From Daphnia pulex (taxonomy: Eukaryota > Arthropoda > Branchiopoda > Diplostraca > Daphniidae), in the NCBI RefSeq assembly GCF_021134715.1, contig NC_060025.1, positions 1,178,001 through 1,242,000 of the forward strand: 64,000 nucleotides of DNA, in the 5' to 3' direction. The notes under the pieces are model-generated. The model did not search any database and was not told the DNA's origin. It was given only the letters and a program-made list of their open reading frames with translations. Below are positions 45,338 through 56,245 of the stretch, piece after piece. A program made the position numbers and the translations under genes. The number at the start of each line of letters is the position of its first letter. Within the stretch, counting starts at the first letter, position 1.

Positions 45338-47541
45338 CTAAAATGGAAGTGCTAACCTAAAGGCGATGAAAATTCCCATTTTTTATTGGCGTGTTTCCAC
45401 TAGTCTTACCTACAACAAGGAAACGTTGAAATCTGTAAAGTTCCGCAATTAGAAATGACTTTCATTTGAAAGAAAATTTTAGCCTTTAAGGGGCTTTTGG
45501 ACTGATTCTTAACAAATGCACCGATGACGACACGACACTTTCTTTCTTGAAACTTTGCCAAAATGGAGAAGAAACTGAAAGAGAAAATTATAAAGCAGAA
45601 CTGAAACGACCGATGTGTCAACATTAGAATGAGGCCAAATAAAAAAACCATGAGTCAAGTTGCATTTTTAAAAGCAAGAGTCTGGCTATTAATTTTCAAT
45701 TTTGCGAGTTACCTAACTTCCTTTTCTTTTTAAATATTTGGTAGCTGTTTCATTGTAGCTGACACATTTCTTTTCTTGCCGTACTACATTACTGCATCAC
45801 TAAAAAAACAGAACGCACTGGCCAAGTGGCCAGCAGGTTAATGAACCTTGCAATAGAATTTGAATAAAATTTTCGCTACTATTATTCCCTTTGTTAGTTT
45901 TTTTTTCTTAATAATCAAGTGTTTTCTTACCGGTGGTGATTTCAGTTGTCACCAGTCATATGTTTTCGTTTCTCCGTTTGCGGCAAACCCCTCATAGCGT
46001 ATTGAGGCAGAGAAATTGGTTTTCAAGGTCTTGTTATCGCCGTCCTATAAAAATGAGTTTATTGATTAGTAAAGTACCGGTTCGCTACCAAATAGAACAT
46101 CGCGTGTTTAAAATATCACAGCAGGTAGGCATCATGAAAAAGGTCTTAATCACTATTTACATCTTAGCATTTCCAATAGAGTCCTTTCAGTTTAAGCGAA
46201 AATATAAACCCATCAGACAGAGAGAAAAATTAACAAGAGGCTACAGTCTATTAAAGCCTTTTCAAAATGGGTTTCTCATTTTCAAATTGGAAACTCGCGA
46301 AAGTCGTTTTGCAAAGTCAAGCTCTTACCGTTACAAAAGGCGTTGAAACTTGTCGAGTGCTCGGCTCGATGCTCAGTCTTATTTCTTCTATAAAACGGTG
46401 TTGGTAATTGGCATCTTCCGGTATGCATCGTGAAGACAGGTAACACGTAGGTACGTTGATACCTCCTTCTTTGAGATTGGCCGTTTCACACAAGTTGTCG
46501 AAAGATTTGAGGGAGAAACTGCCTTATTAACTTCTTGACCAAATACACATGAAGGGGACTGCGTTCTTCTGGACGATTATCCAAGGAGTCAAGTTGTGGG
46601 CTGTTAATTTGATTTTCAGCTATTGAAAATGCATAGAAAGTGAGATCTTACGCAGGTTCTACAGAATTGTGTGGAGTTGATATCAGCAGGATCTCCATGA
46701 GCTGTACTTGAAGCTTGGCAGCATTGATCTGACTTTAAAGTAAAAGAGACACATTCATTCATCAAACAGTCAAGTTGAAAGTACGTGGGGCTGCAAACAG
46801 AAACATTTCGTGAAATCAGAGAAAAGTTTATCGAAAGGACTGACTTACTTCAGTTTCTGCTTTCAGAACTATTTCCTATCTAAGCTTGGATGACATTTTT
46901 GACCAATTCTGTCAAATGGATAAGATGAGTAAATGTTGAAAGTTCTGGAAACTGAAACCAGCTGAAACTGATCTTGGATTCTTGATCATTGTAGTCCACA
47001 AGCTTTTATACATGACTAAAAAAAACTTTACCCATTATTATTTTATTTATCTCGAAATTTGACAGCAGGTTTTACCATTTACATGCCATTTACCTTCTTT
47101 TCTTTGTAAACAACATGTGACATAGCGACCATGAAATACAGATGTAGGACCAACAGAGCTAGAAGCCTGAAAGAAACGCATCTAGCGGTAACGTTTCTAA
47201 CTAGACAATAAATGAAATCTTGGCTCTAGGTCTTGGGCGAGAGCGGGATGGACGCGCTCAAAATGTTTTTGAGAAGAAATGATAAAACGATTGAATAACA
47301 TTTAAAAATTCCACAATTTAACAAGACTAGGCGTAATTGTTGCATAGCTCTGTGTATTTAAAAACAGAAGCATTTAAACCATTTACCATTATTCCATCAG
47401 CGTAACAGCAGGGAAACCTCAAGTATAAATAAAGTCAATAAAGGACTACACGATTGCATGATGCAAGTAAATCGCATCAAGTCGATGGCGTATGTTTGTT
47501 ATTAACTGTTATTACTTTAAAGGCTGGGGATAATCGGGTAC
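45338..47541. other. unresolved stretch, possible scattered exons
   Basis: It probably holds the upstream exons of the gene ending at 45101. A hydrophobic minus-strand run, LLALLVLHLYFMVAMSHVVY, at about 47099-47168 is bounded by TTTCAG and GTAAAT and could be a signal-peptide exon, but lacks a placed ATG. A plus-strand 137-codon frame at 45933-46346 has no supporting feature. Confidence 0.3.
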
Positions 47542-49019
47542 TTAGTAAACGAAAGGATTGGGCACGGGAGCAGCAGTAGTTACGGGAGCAACAGTAGTTA
47601 CAGGAGCAGCCGTAGTTACGGGAGCAGCAGTTGTTGTGGGGGCAGCTGTGGTAGTGGTAGGAGCAACCGTGGTGGTAGCAAGAGAATTCGTTGGGAAGTA
47701 AGGAGTGACGCTGTAGGTTGGCTGGCCAGTTGAGCTGATGCCGGTCTGTTCAACGTAGCTGGTGACGCCGGTGTTCAAGTTGGTAACCTATTTATATTTA
47801 CATGATGTAATGTATTAGAAAACCTGATGGATCGCGATAACTAAAAATTTAGCTCAAAAGTCAATATTTTTTTATACTTGTGAAATAGGGTAGCCACTGG
47901 TGGATGTTCCAACTTGAGTCACGCAGGATTTGGTGCCGTCACTATTGGTCACCGTGGTGCCAGCACAGGCGTAGTTGGTGTTGACAGGGTACGTAGCGGG
48001 TTTGCAGTAGGTCGGTTGATTGGTGGGGCTCACTCCCGTCTGTTGCACGTAATTGGTGGCTCCGGTGTTCAAGTTGGTCACCTGTATTGATTAAATTATT
48101 ATTCATTATGCGACTTATCTAGAAATGTGAATTGCATTTGCAGATGATGTAAAATCTCAATAGTTTACTTGGTTAATGGGGTAGCCGGTGTTGGATGTTC
48201 CAACTTGAGTCACGCAGGATCGAGTGCCATCGCTATTGGTCACCGTGGTACCAGCGCAGGTAGTGGCAGCAGTGGTGGTGCTGGCGGGATAGGTGGGAGT
48301 CACGCTGTAAGCCGGTTGGCCGGATGCGTTCACGCCGGTTTGTGTGACGTAGCTGGTGACACCAGTGTTCAAGTTGGTCACCTATTTCGTGTCGATCAAA
48401 AAGTTGAATTTGCAATTAAAAACTATAATGTGTGTAATTCTTTTAAAATTATGTACGGTGTTAATGGGGTAGCCGAGGCTGGATGTGCCGACTTGGGTAA
48501 CGCAGGATCGAGTGCCGTCGCTGTTTGTCACCAGTGTGCCGGTGCAAGTGTTGACGTAGTTGGTCATCGGGTAAGTGTTAGAGGTGTTGAAGATGGGCTG
48601 GCCAGTAGGGCTGACTCCGGTCTGTGTGACGTAAGTGGTGACTCCAGTGTTTTGGTTGGTAACCTATATTTTCCATATTAAAAATAAATAGCATTAGATA
48701 TCAAATATTGTTTGCTAACAATTTATTACTTTGTAGATGGGGTAGCCAGTGCTAGAGACACCGATTTGCGTGACACATGATCGTGTTCCATCAGCGTTGG
48801 TGACCAAAGTTCCAGCACATGCCAGTTGTCTGTCTTCGACATTCCACTATATTTTAAAAAGGGTTCCACAAAATTGTTATGTCATATTTTAAAATTCTTT
48901 TCTTATTTAGCTTATTTGATCAAATTATATTAGATCTAATTAAAATGGAATTTTACCTCTTCCGCAGCAACTGCAGCGACGCTGCAAGCGATCAGCAATA
49001 AAAGGCCGTAGCGGAACAT
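47542..49019 (-). CDS. secreted modular repeat protein, one module per exon
   Basis: Six phase-0 exons, 48957-49019, 48730-48846, 48457-48663, 48169-48381, 47878-48081 and 47542-47787, give 349 residues. Exon 1 is a 21-residue signal peptide (MFRYGLLLLIACSVAAVAAE). Each internal exon repeats the pattern VTNxNTGVTxYVxQTGxSxx.QPxY, then CxGTxVTNxDGTxSC, then VTQVGxSxxGYPI. There are two Cys per module (three in one), 68-71 residues per full module. The last exon is half a module plus a mucin-like tail of TTAAPVTTAAPV repeats rich in Thr/Pro, a likely O-glycosylation zone. A TATA box lies at 49086. No known family recognised; probably extracellular, peritrophic or cuticular (inference). Confidence 0.85.
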
Positions 49020-49085
49020 TTTGTAGATGTCTATCTCGATTGGATACTACACAAGGATTGTGATAACTTAGCGGATTTCAGCCAT

Positions 49086-49093
49086 CTTATATA
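49086..49093 (-). promoter_or_regulatory. TATA box of the modular repeat protein gene
   Basis: TATATAAG on the minus strand, about 70 bp upstream of the ATG at 49019. Confidence 0.6.
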
Positions 49094-49664
49094 CCCATCA
49101 TTTGTGAACACGTCATTCTAGTTTAAATTGATTATCTGTGGCCAGTCAGCACAACAGATTCCATGAGCAAAAAAGGGAAAATAAAATTTTCTTTGAAAAT
49201 GAATTCGGCTGACGTCTGTGTAAAGTCCAAATCTAACCGCACATCTGGATGCGGTAATATTACTCACAGATTTCAAGCGTTGGTAACACGAATCTTATTG
49301 TACCGGTGTTTTGCAAGTTATCACTATGCAAATAAAGACCAGCAACGAGTTTCATGCCCCATTGTCCATTGGCCTTTTACCTGTTTTCGTGTGGTTGGTG
49401 CGGTATTTATTCCACAAATAAGCGCAAAACAAATATGTCAATGTCGCACATTATTTGGCAGCGATAGGTATAAACATGAATTCAAATTGAAGTTTCTATA
49501 GCGGTGAAAATTATCTTTTAAAAAAAGAAAAAAATTCCAGGAAAGCGACTTATTAGGTTTTATTATTCTAAATTTTAACATTGGTGACTCCGCATGGTTC
49601 CATAGAGGAGCAACAAAAATTTAACTAAGCATTAATCGCATTAATCAATTTGAATCTGCAAAAG
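49094..49664. other. intergenic
   Basis: A 112-codon plus-strand frame at 49163-49501 has no domain, promoter or splice support and was not called. Confidence 0.35.
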
Positions 49665-49945
49665 GAATGTCGGTGCCATGGTCTCCTCACGCCATCCTCG
49701 CCCACTAGGAGCTCGACAGAATCATGGAATATGGCACCGTCCTCATCACAATCAAGGTGAAGACTCATCTACTGCAATCTGGCTAGGAATAGGTTACATG
49801 ATTAGTAACTCCCGTGCCACTGTAGGCCCCAACAGCCCGAGGAGGTTTGTTGGGACAACCGCAGATATCTGTCGCAAGGTTTGAACTCTGGCCAACTGGT
49901 TAGCAATCTATCGCTATGACAACTCAACTATGCGACTTGATAATT
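49665..49945 (-). mobile_element. possible tRNA-derived SINE
   Basis: On the minus strand a head near 49942-49880 reads AGTTGTCATAGCGATAGATT ... GCCAGAGTTCAAACCTTGCG, with a B-box-like GAGTTCAAACC. A GC-richer body of about 200 bp with no frame follows. That layout suits a tRNA-type SINE. No clear target duplication or poly-A was found, and I saw no second copy. Confidence 0.35.
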
Positions 49946-50491
49946 TCGCTATTGTTTTTACTCTAATTTCTAGTCGATAATTTTTATTATGCTTTTCTTC
50001 GCTATCTTCCCTATTCTACAGCAGATTCCGCTTTCAGCCTCCTCTTTACCTGGCCCCAGTATGTTCTACCTTTCATAAGTCGACCACAGAGCTCGTGAAA
50101 TCGATGAAAACGTGATTAAATAGTTTCTGTCTTTGTTAGTCTCAATCGACGACAAGCAACGATTTCCTCCAATTATCGGAGAGACAGCGGCAGTCAATAA
50201 TTTTGAAACAACAAGGAATCTAATTATCGGAGATCGAAACAAGACAGATTTTCCTCTTCCATCATAAACTTGATGACTTCGCTAGACGCTCATTAATTTC
50301 TATACTACGATCTATTCGGGCTAATTGATTCGTCAAATCCCAACTATCGACGCGTCCGTCGTCGTCAAAATCTTGTTAACGCGATATTAACTGTTTCTAT
50401 TGTGAAAGAGAACACGGCAACTTGAAGGGCGTTGGCCACTTATTCGTGAATCGCAGTTATCACTGCCCTCAGCAAATGGATTATTATATAG
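49946..50491. other. intergenic
   Basis: No gene. ATTATCGGAGA occurs twice near 50175 and 50225 as a minor direct repeat. Confidence 0.35.
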
Positions 50492-50521
50492 GCAAACGAG
50501 TCTGTTTGGGTGAGGCGTTGG
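50492..50521 (+). pseudogene. 30-bp relic of a P450 haem-binding exon
   Basis: After ATATAG the sequence codes [10 protein letters not shown], differing by one base from the start of the last exon of the P450 at 53341. It stops abruptly and joins the dispersed repeat copy R4. No other P450 exon is visible upstream. Confidence 0.75.
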
Positions 50522-50990
50522 TGTGGGTGGGCCTTACATGAAGCTATAATAAATAACATTTGACAAATTTGGAACAGATTTAACTCTTCTATTGAACCTC
50601 CCATATTCATTCTATTCGTATTCTTATTATTTTTTTACCTACTAAACCAAACGGAGCGTTTATCAAAGTTCGATTTTCTAAAGACTTAAAGAGACTCAAC
50701 CAGAGTTCACACGACGACCACATTTTAATCATTTTATTTGTTCTGCTATTTTTCGTGCAGCCATTTACGTTTCCAAAAAAAGTTATCTTTCCGTTTTCTT
50801 TGTAATCTTGAACTTTTTTTTTTTCGAATTTCAACTAGAAGACAAACTCGAAACGAAAGCAGACGACACTAATCTTTTATACCTAATAAGATATCGATAG
50901 AAATGTATAAATAATCGACCCCCACCCCCCTAAATCCCAACCGCTCATTAAAGCGGTTCTCTCACCCGCGCTCGATGGATCGGAATTATT
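50522..50990. repeat. dispersed repeat family, copy R4 (3' part only)
   Basis: Starts with GGTGGGC and TTACATGAAGCT, as in R3, then TTTAACTCTTCTAT as in R2, CACGACGACCACATTTTA as in R3, AAAGCAGACGACACTAATCT, and ATCGACCCCCACCC. The 5' half present in R1-R3 is missing. Confidence 0.65.
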
Positions 50991-51380
50991 TTAGTATATC
51001 TAATAGTTCGTACCTAAAAGCGTGCGTCCTTTTCAATTTTAGACTCTACAGTAACGCACCATCTTTCATTATCAACAAGATAGCTGAAATGTCGCGTATA
51101 CTAGTTCGGATGTTCAAACCTCTTAGATACTGTTCAATCCCCTTTTGCTAGTTTCATCGCATTATTATAAAATTAGCCTTCATTTCAAGAAATGCCGTAC
51201 CCAATAAGTGGTCATTCGGGTACAGACAAACAAACTGTTAAAAGAACACAGCCTGACAGCCTGCGTAACTGGTCTTGGAAAGCTCTTAGTTGCCAGAAAG
51301 CTTCGGTGTGGAGCAGTAGCTAACTCGAATTGCCTTATCGTTTTTGTTTGAAATTGCAGCCTGCTACGACATTCAGAAGT

Positions 51381-53525
51381 ATGCCTAATTTACTGATTCT
51401 ATTCGGCCCGGTTCTTGTGCTTTACACGCTCATCAAATTGTCCAAGCGGCCTCCTCATTTCCCACCAGGTAAAATCGATTGTGCCGTCTACAAAATCTCA
51501 ATGTTTTATTTCGGTTGAATTATGTAATGTTATATAATCATGCACGTAACGTCGTTTCACCCTCGGCGTCTAAAACCAGTTTTCCTTTTTTTAAAAAATC
51601 AGGCCCTAGAGGATTGCCGTTGCTGGGATATCTTTCGCCTGTGCTGTCCAAAAAGGAATCATTTTTCAAAGCCATGCAAAAATTAGCTAAGAAGTACGGA
51701 CCGGTGACTGGCTTCTATTTGGGACCCAATCAGCCATTGATTTCGGTTGTCGGGACAGAGGCTGTCAGAGAAGCCCTGCAAAACAAGGATCTCGACGGCA
51801 GACTTTGCGGTGCTTTACAACTTCATTCTTTGACCTTTGGGGAGAGACTAGGTAGAACTAATAATTGAATCAAATATAATTATTCATTCTAAATCTTTCA
51901 GCGCCTTTTCAATTCTTCAAGGCATCACTTTTGTGGAAGGCGACGTTTGGAAGAAGCAGCGGAAATTCACGCATCGCCAATTGCGTGAACTTGGGTTCGG
52001 GAAAACCTCGATCGAGAACCAGATGATGAACGAGATCACCGAATTAATGTCGATTGTGGCTCAAACGGCTCAATCGCATCCGGATCACGTTGTCGATTTC
52101 GAATCCATTTTCTCAGTATCGGTGATTAACATTATTTGGGCAATTATTGGAGGGAAAAGTTATCCTCAAAACGACCGAACGATAGGCAATTTGTCGTACA
52201 ACATCAGTCGATTTCTCGAAAGCGGAGGGGATCTTGTGACGGGTAATTTGCCAGTTCCAGCGTTCCTGCTTCGCCTATTCCCTTATCTACCAAAACTGAT
52301 TGGAATGAAAACCTATTTGTTTATGCCCATACAAAAACTCATTCAGGTATAACTAGCGCTATAGACAGATAACTGACTTCAAATGAAAATTCACTATTCA
52401 TTTAGGACACTATTGACGAACATTTATTGACGAGAATAAAGGAAGACGCCCCTCGTGATTTCATCGACGTCTACTTGGCCAAAATGGAGGAACAATTGAA
52501 AAAAGATTGTTCATCTACTTACAGCAGTAAAAAAATTCTTTCCCCCGATAATATCTCAACATGTGAAATCGATCAAAATTAATTTGGTGATGTATCGTAT
52601 AGAGAAACAGCTGATAGCAATAATTCAGGACCTTGCCATAGCAGGCTTTCACACTTCTTCCAGTACTATTGGTAAGTTTAATTTTTTGGTTTGACAATAA
52701 TTTGAGTTGCAATAACTAAAGTTTTGTTTTCTTTCTTTAGTATTTGCTATTCTCTCGATGATTAATTATCCGATAATCCAACAGAAGGTGCGTGATGAAC
52801 TGGAAGAAATTTGTGGCGATTCTCTGCCGTCATTAGCACATCAACCAAGGCACGCATTTGAATAATTAAAAAAATTAAAAAACTTCGCGTACTTCTCACT
52901 TTATATGTCATCTAATCTAATATTAGACTGCCCTACACTGAAGCTGTTTTAATGGAAGTCATGAGAATGTCCCCCATCGCCCCACTGGCTGTTCCTCATC
53001 GTGCCATGAAAGATACACAACTTCAAGGTTTCACCATTCCCAAGGTCTAAAGCTTCCAACGCTAAAGCTGAATGCAAAATTTTATGATTCTAAAAATTTT
53101 AAAAAAATTAAAATTATTTGTTATGACTTTAGGGAAGCGTTCTTGCCATTAATCTCGATTCGGTTTTCAAAGACCCAATCGCATGGGGCGATCCGGAAAT
53201 ATTCCGGCCAGAGCGTCACTTGGATCAGGAAGGAAAAATATTTAGAAATGACGCCTTCATTCCTTTTGGTCTAGGTAAAATTTGGCCCATCAATAACTCC
53301 ATAAATATAACGAAATAATTAATTTGTCTAATTATCACAGGCAAACGCGTCTGTTTGGGTGAGGCGTTGGCTAGAAACACGGTATTCCTATTCATTGCGT
53401 CGTTCGTGAAAACGTTCCAACTCAAATCTCTGCCAAACCAGCCACCGCCGACGCTGGAACCCGCCATCGGATTCGTTTCAAACCCCCAGCCATTCAAAGC
53501 CGTCGTCATTCCATGCGCTCATTAG
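51381..53525 (+). CDS. cytochrome P450, CYP2 clan (CYP370-like?), gene 1
   Basis: Nine exons, 51381-51468, 51603-51851, 51922-52346, 52406-52526, 52603-52671, 52741-52849, 52927-53044, 53133-53274 and 53341-53525; 501 residues. An N-terminal membrane anchor ([18 protein letters not shown]) is followed by the Pro hinge [11 protein letters not shown]. The I-helix has AGFHT (308-312), the K-helix ExxR is EVMR (364-367), then FRPERHL, and the haem loop is [11 protein letters not shown] with Cys445. ER-bound monooxygenase; substrate unknown. Exon lengths match the gene at 60497, so both share an ancestor. The intron after exon 6 must use a GC donor (AAG|GCACGC) to keep phase. CYP370 is the large Daphnia clan-2 family, but membership is not proven here. 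Confidence 0.9.
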
Positions 53526-53777
53526 TCGTTCACTATTCGTGCAACTTTCGTGAGTCAGTTGACACACACGAACCGACACGAACCAAAATTTAGAAGACTC
53601 GGAGAAGAAATAGCTCAGATAAGGAAGCAACATGTTTATAGCCTCCAGCACTGGGAGAAACCAACAGTACACATAGATAACCTTGGGAACTGGGAAACTT
53701 TCAGTTGCGAGAACGTTTCCATGAGAAACAGTCCGGAAACAGTCGAAGAAGTTTGATTCTTGTCCAAAAATTCAAAT

Positions 53778-55830
53778 ATGACTATCTTAGTGATTTTATT
53801 CTGTGCGGTTGTTGCGATTTACTTTTTCGTCAAATTGTCACAGCGGCCACCCCATTTCCCACCAGGTAAAAAAATCTGTAAAATCGATCACGTCTACAAA
53901 ATCTCTTTGTGTTGCTATACATTGCAAACTAACGCTACTTGAATAGGTCCCAGAGGAGTGCCGTTGCTTGGCTATGCGCCATTGATGCCCAGAAAGTCAC
54001 CACTTTTCAAAGCCATGCAAAAATTGGCTAAGACGTACGGACCGGTGACTGGGTTTTATTTGGGACCAACTCAGCCGATGATCTCCGTCGTCGGGACAGA
54101 AGCTGTCAAAGAAGCCTTACAAAATAACGATCTCAACGGCAGACCTTCCGGTGCAATATTGTTGAGTCGAACATTTGGCGAGAGATTAGGTAACTTGTGA
54201 TGCGTCAAATGTAATTTCGTTTGCATGTTTCTAGCCTTAACGAGGGGGGGGGGGGAGTGAACTTGACCCTTACTGAGTGTAAACAAAAAAGGGCAAGCAG
54301 AGAAAACAGTCATAAATTTGTCTTACCTTTAAGCCTGGGAAAAACGGCCAGGCATCCCAGTGTAGCCTACAAGTGTTCCATCCGCAGTCAAGAGGCAGGA
54401 TAGGAAATCCTCGTGAATACACCCACATTCACAAGGAATTTTTTTAAAAAAGGGGTAGACGACGTACTTGGCCGACATCGGTAGTTTCTCCATTGGAACA
54501 GGATACTGTTTATCTAAATAAAAGTAGCAAATGAGATATGTGAATTATTGACAGGAAAAATGTTTAAGTAAAAAAAATTCAAGAGGAAATATTGGGTACA
54601 GCTCAATCTTTAGTAAACATTAGAATTGAACTCTTCCTTGCTGCTTTCATGCAAGTCATGCATCGTTACAGTATCTAGCAAATCAAAGGAATGATATTAA
54701 TGAAAATTTTTACCCCAGAGATGATGATACTGCATTGTTAGAGATGTCCATATACCAGCACTAACACAACTGGCATATCTTGTGATTCCGATGGATGGCT
54801 CTGCCCTCAAATCTGCACAAGGGAAAAAGTTATATGATGCAAAGAAATTGGCATGCATTGACAGGTGGGCTACTTACACGATGAAGCTACAGTCAGGAAC
54901 TAACATTTGAAAAATTTGTAGCAGCAGCAATTTTTCTGTTTAAGATAACATAATCATTCTCTTTGTCTATTCTTTTCGCCAGCTAAACAGAATGGAGTGT
55001 GAAGTGATTCTCTATCAAAAGACGTGATTAGAGTTGACACGACAACCACATTTTAGTCATTTTAACCTTTTCATTTTTTATTCTGTTTTTTAATACTCTA
55101 AGGTAAGCATAAGCCTTAGTTACTTATTGATATTGTTCCATTTTTTTTCATTATTAAACGATTAAACTTCGTCTCGTCTTTATGACTTTATCGAAACTAG
55201 TGAATAAAACGAAAGCAGACGACACTAATCTTATTTTCCCGCTGAAAATAAAAGCTGAAGATATCGATTATCGATATAAATTAAATCGACCCCCACCCAT
55301 TAAATTAAAACCAATCACAAACGAGAAAACTAGGTTTCTCAGTATTCTCACTAGCACTCGACATGACATTATCCAAAAGTTTTTCTCAAGCCACAGTCAA
55401 GATAAAAGGCAAATATTTGCACGAAACCCGTATAGATAGTTACTTTTAAATCGCCCCAATAAGACCCTCCTAGCCTCAACAGGACCTTATGGAAGCTTTA
55501 AATAGAACGTCACCTGGATCAAAATGGGAAGGTGATCAAAAACGAGGCTTTCACTCCTTTTGACATCGGTAAAATTGAGAGTAAAGTTGAGTGTGTCGCA
55601 GATGATGAATTTTATTTTATTGTATAGGGAAGCGAATTTGTTTGGGTGAGCCATTGGCGCGAAATACGGTTTTTCTTTTCGTGGCTTGTCTCGTGAAAAC
55701 GTTCGAATTCAAGTCGGTCCCGAACGAACCGCTTCCGTCGTTGGAACCCAATTCCGGAATTCTATCCAGTCCTAAACCGTTCAAAGCCGTCGCAATTCCG
55801 CGAGTTTGGAATCAAAGAAAAGAAATTTAG
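53778..55830 (+). pseudogene. P450 gene 2, middle exons lost to repeat R3
   Basis: Intact exon 1 (53778-53865, MTILVILFCAVVAIYFFVKL) and exon 2 (53947-54189, PRGVPLLGY ... TFGERLG) have the same size and phase as their counterparts in the flanking genes. Exons 3-7 are absent; the space holds dispersed repeat R3. Coding resumes with a worn exon-8 end at about 55500-55568 (ERHLDQNGKVIKNEAFTPFD, preceded by an in-frame stop) and a full last exon at 55628-55830 ([20 protein letters not shown] ...). With the I-helix and ExxR regions missing, it cannot make an active P450. Confidence 0.88.
54270..55400. repeat. dispersed repeat family, copy R3, inside a P450
   Basis: Longest copy. Contains AAGCCTGGGAAA..CGGCCAGGCAT, CTCGTGAATACACCCACA, TCTAGCA, CTCAAATCTGCACAAGGGAA, CATGCATTGAC, AACTAACATTTGA, CACGACAACCACATTTTA, AAAGCAGACGACACTAATCT and AATCGACCCCCACCC. 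A poly-G run (54242-54255) precedes it. It replaces exons 3-7 of the host gene. Confidence 0.7.
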
Positions 55831-56245
55831 TTTAGTAAGATAAGCCCGAATTTAGAAAACAAACAAACAAACAAAGGAATAAATAATTTTGGAACAATTA
55901 TCGCTGCCATTTTACAGTTACCGCATCTCTTAAAATATTATGCCAAAAAAAAAGGGCAAATAGCTTCAGGCTGGATGAAGTAATAAAAAAAAAAAGTGTT
56001 TCCTGGGATGCGTTTGTGATGAATGACCCATTTGGTATTCGAGTGCCCTCAAGGATCTATACGTTTATTTCGTGGAGGAAAACCGGTTTATCTACTATTG
56101 GGGAGCTAAGCAAGTTCATTCTCTCGTCACCCATAAAAAATAGTGATGTAAAAATCAACTGTCTGGCCAGTTTCGACCATATAGTAGACAGTAGACCATT
56201 TGTGAGCAAGCAGTTTGGACACGCTCGTGTCCGTGGTGATCTAAT
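55831..56245. other. spacer between P450 pseudogene and GMC gene
   Basis: Presumed promoter region of the GMC oxidoreductase. An 88-codon plus-strand frame (56016-56282) overlaps its first exon in another frame and is not called. Confidence 0.4.

Noticed and set aside
45933-46346. 137-codon plus-strand frame
   Set aside because: No recognisable motif or promoter, and the region more probably holds minus-strand exons of the gene ending at 45101.
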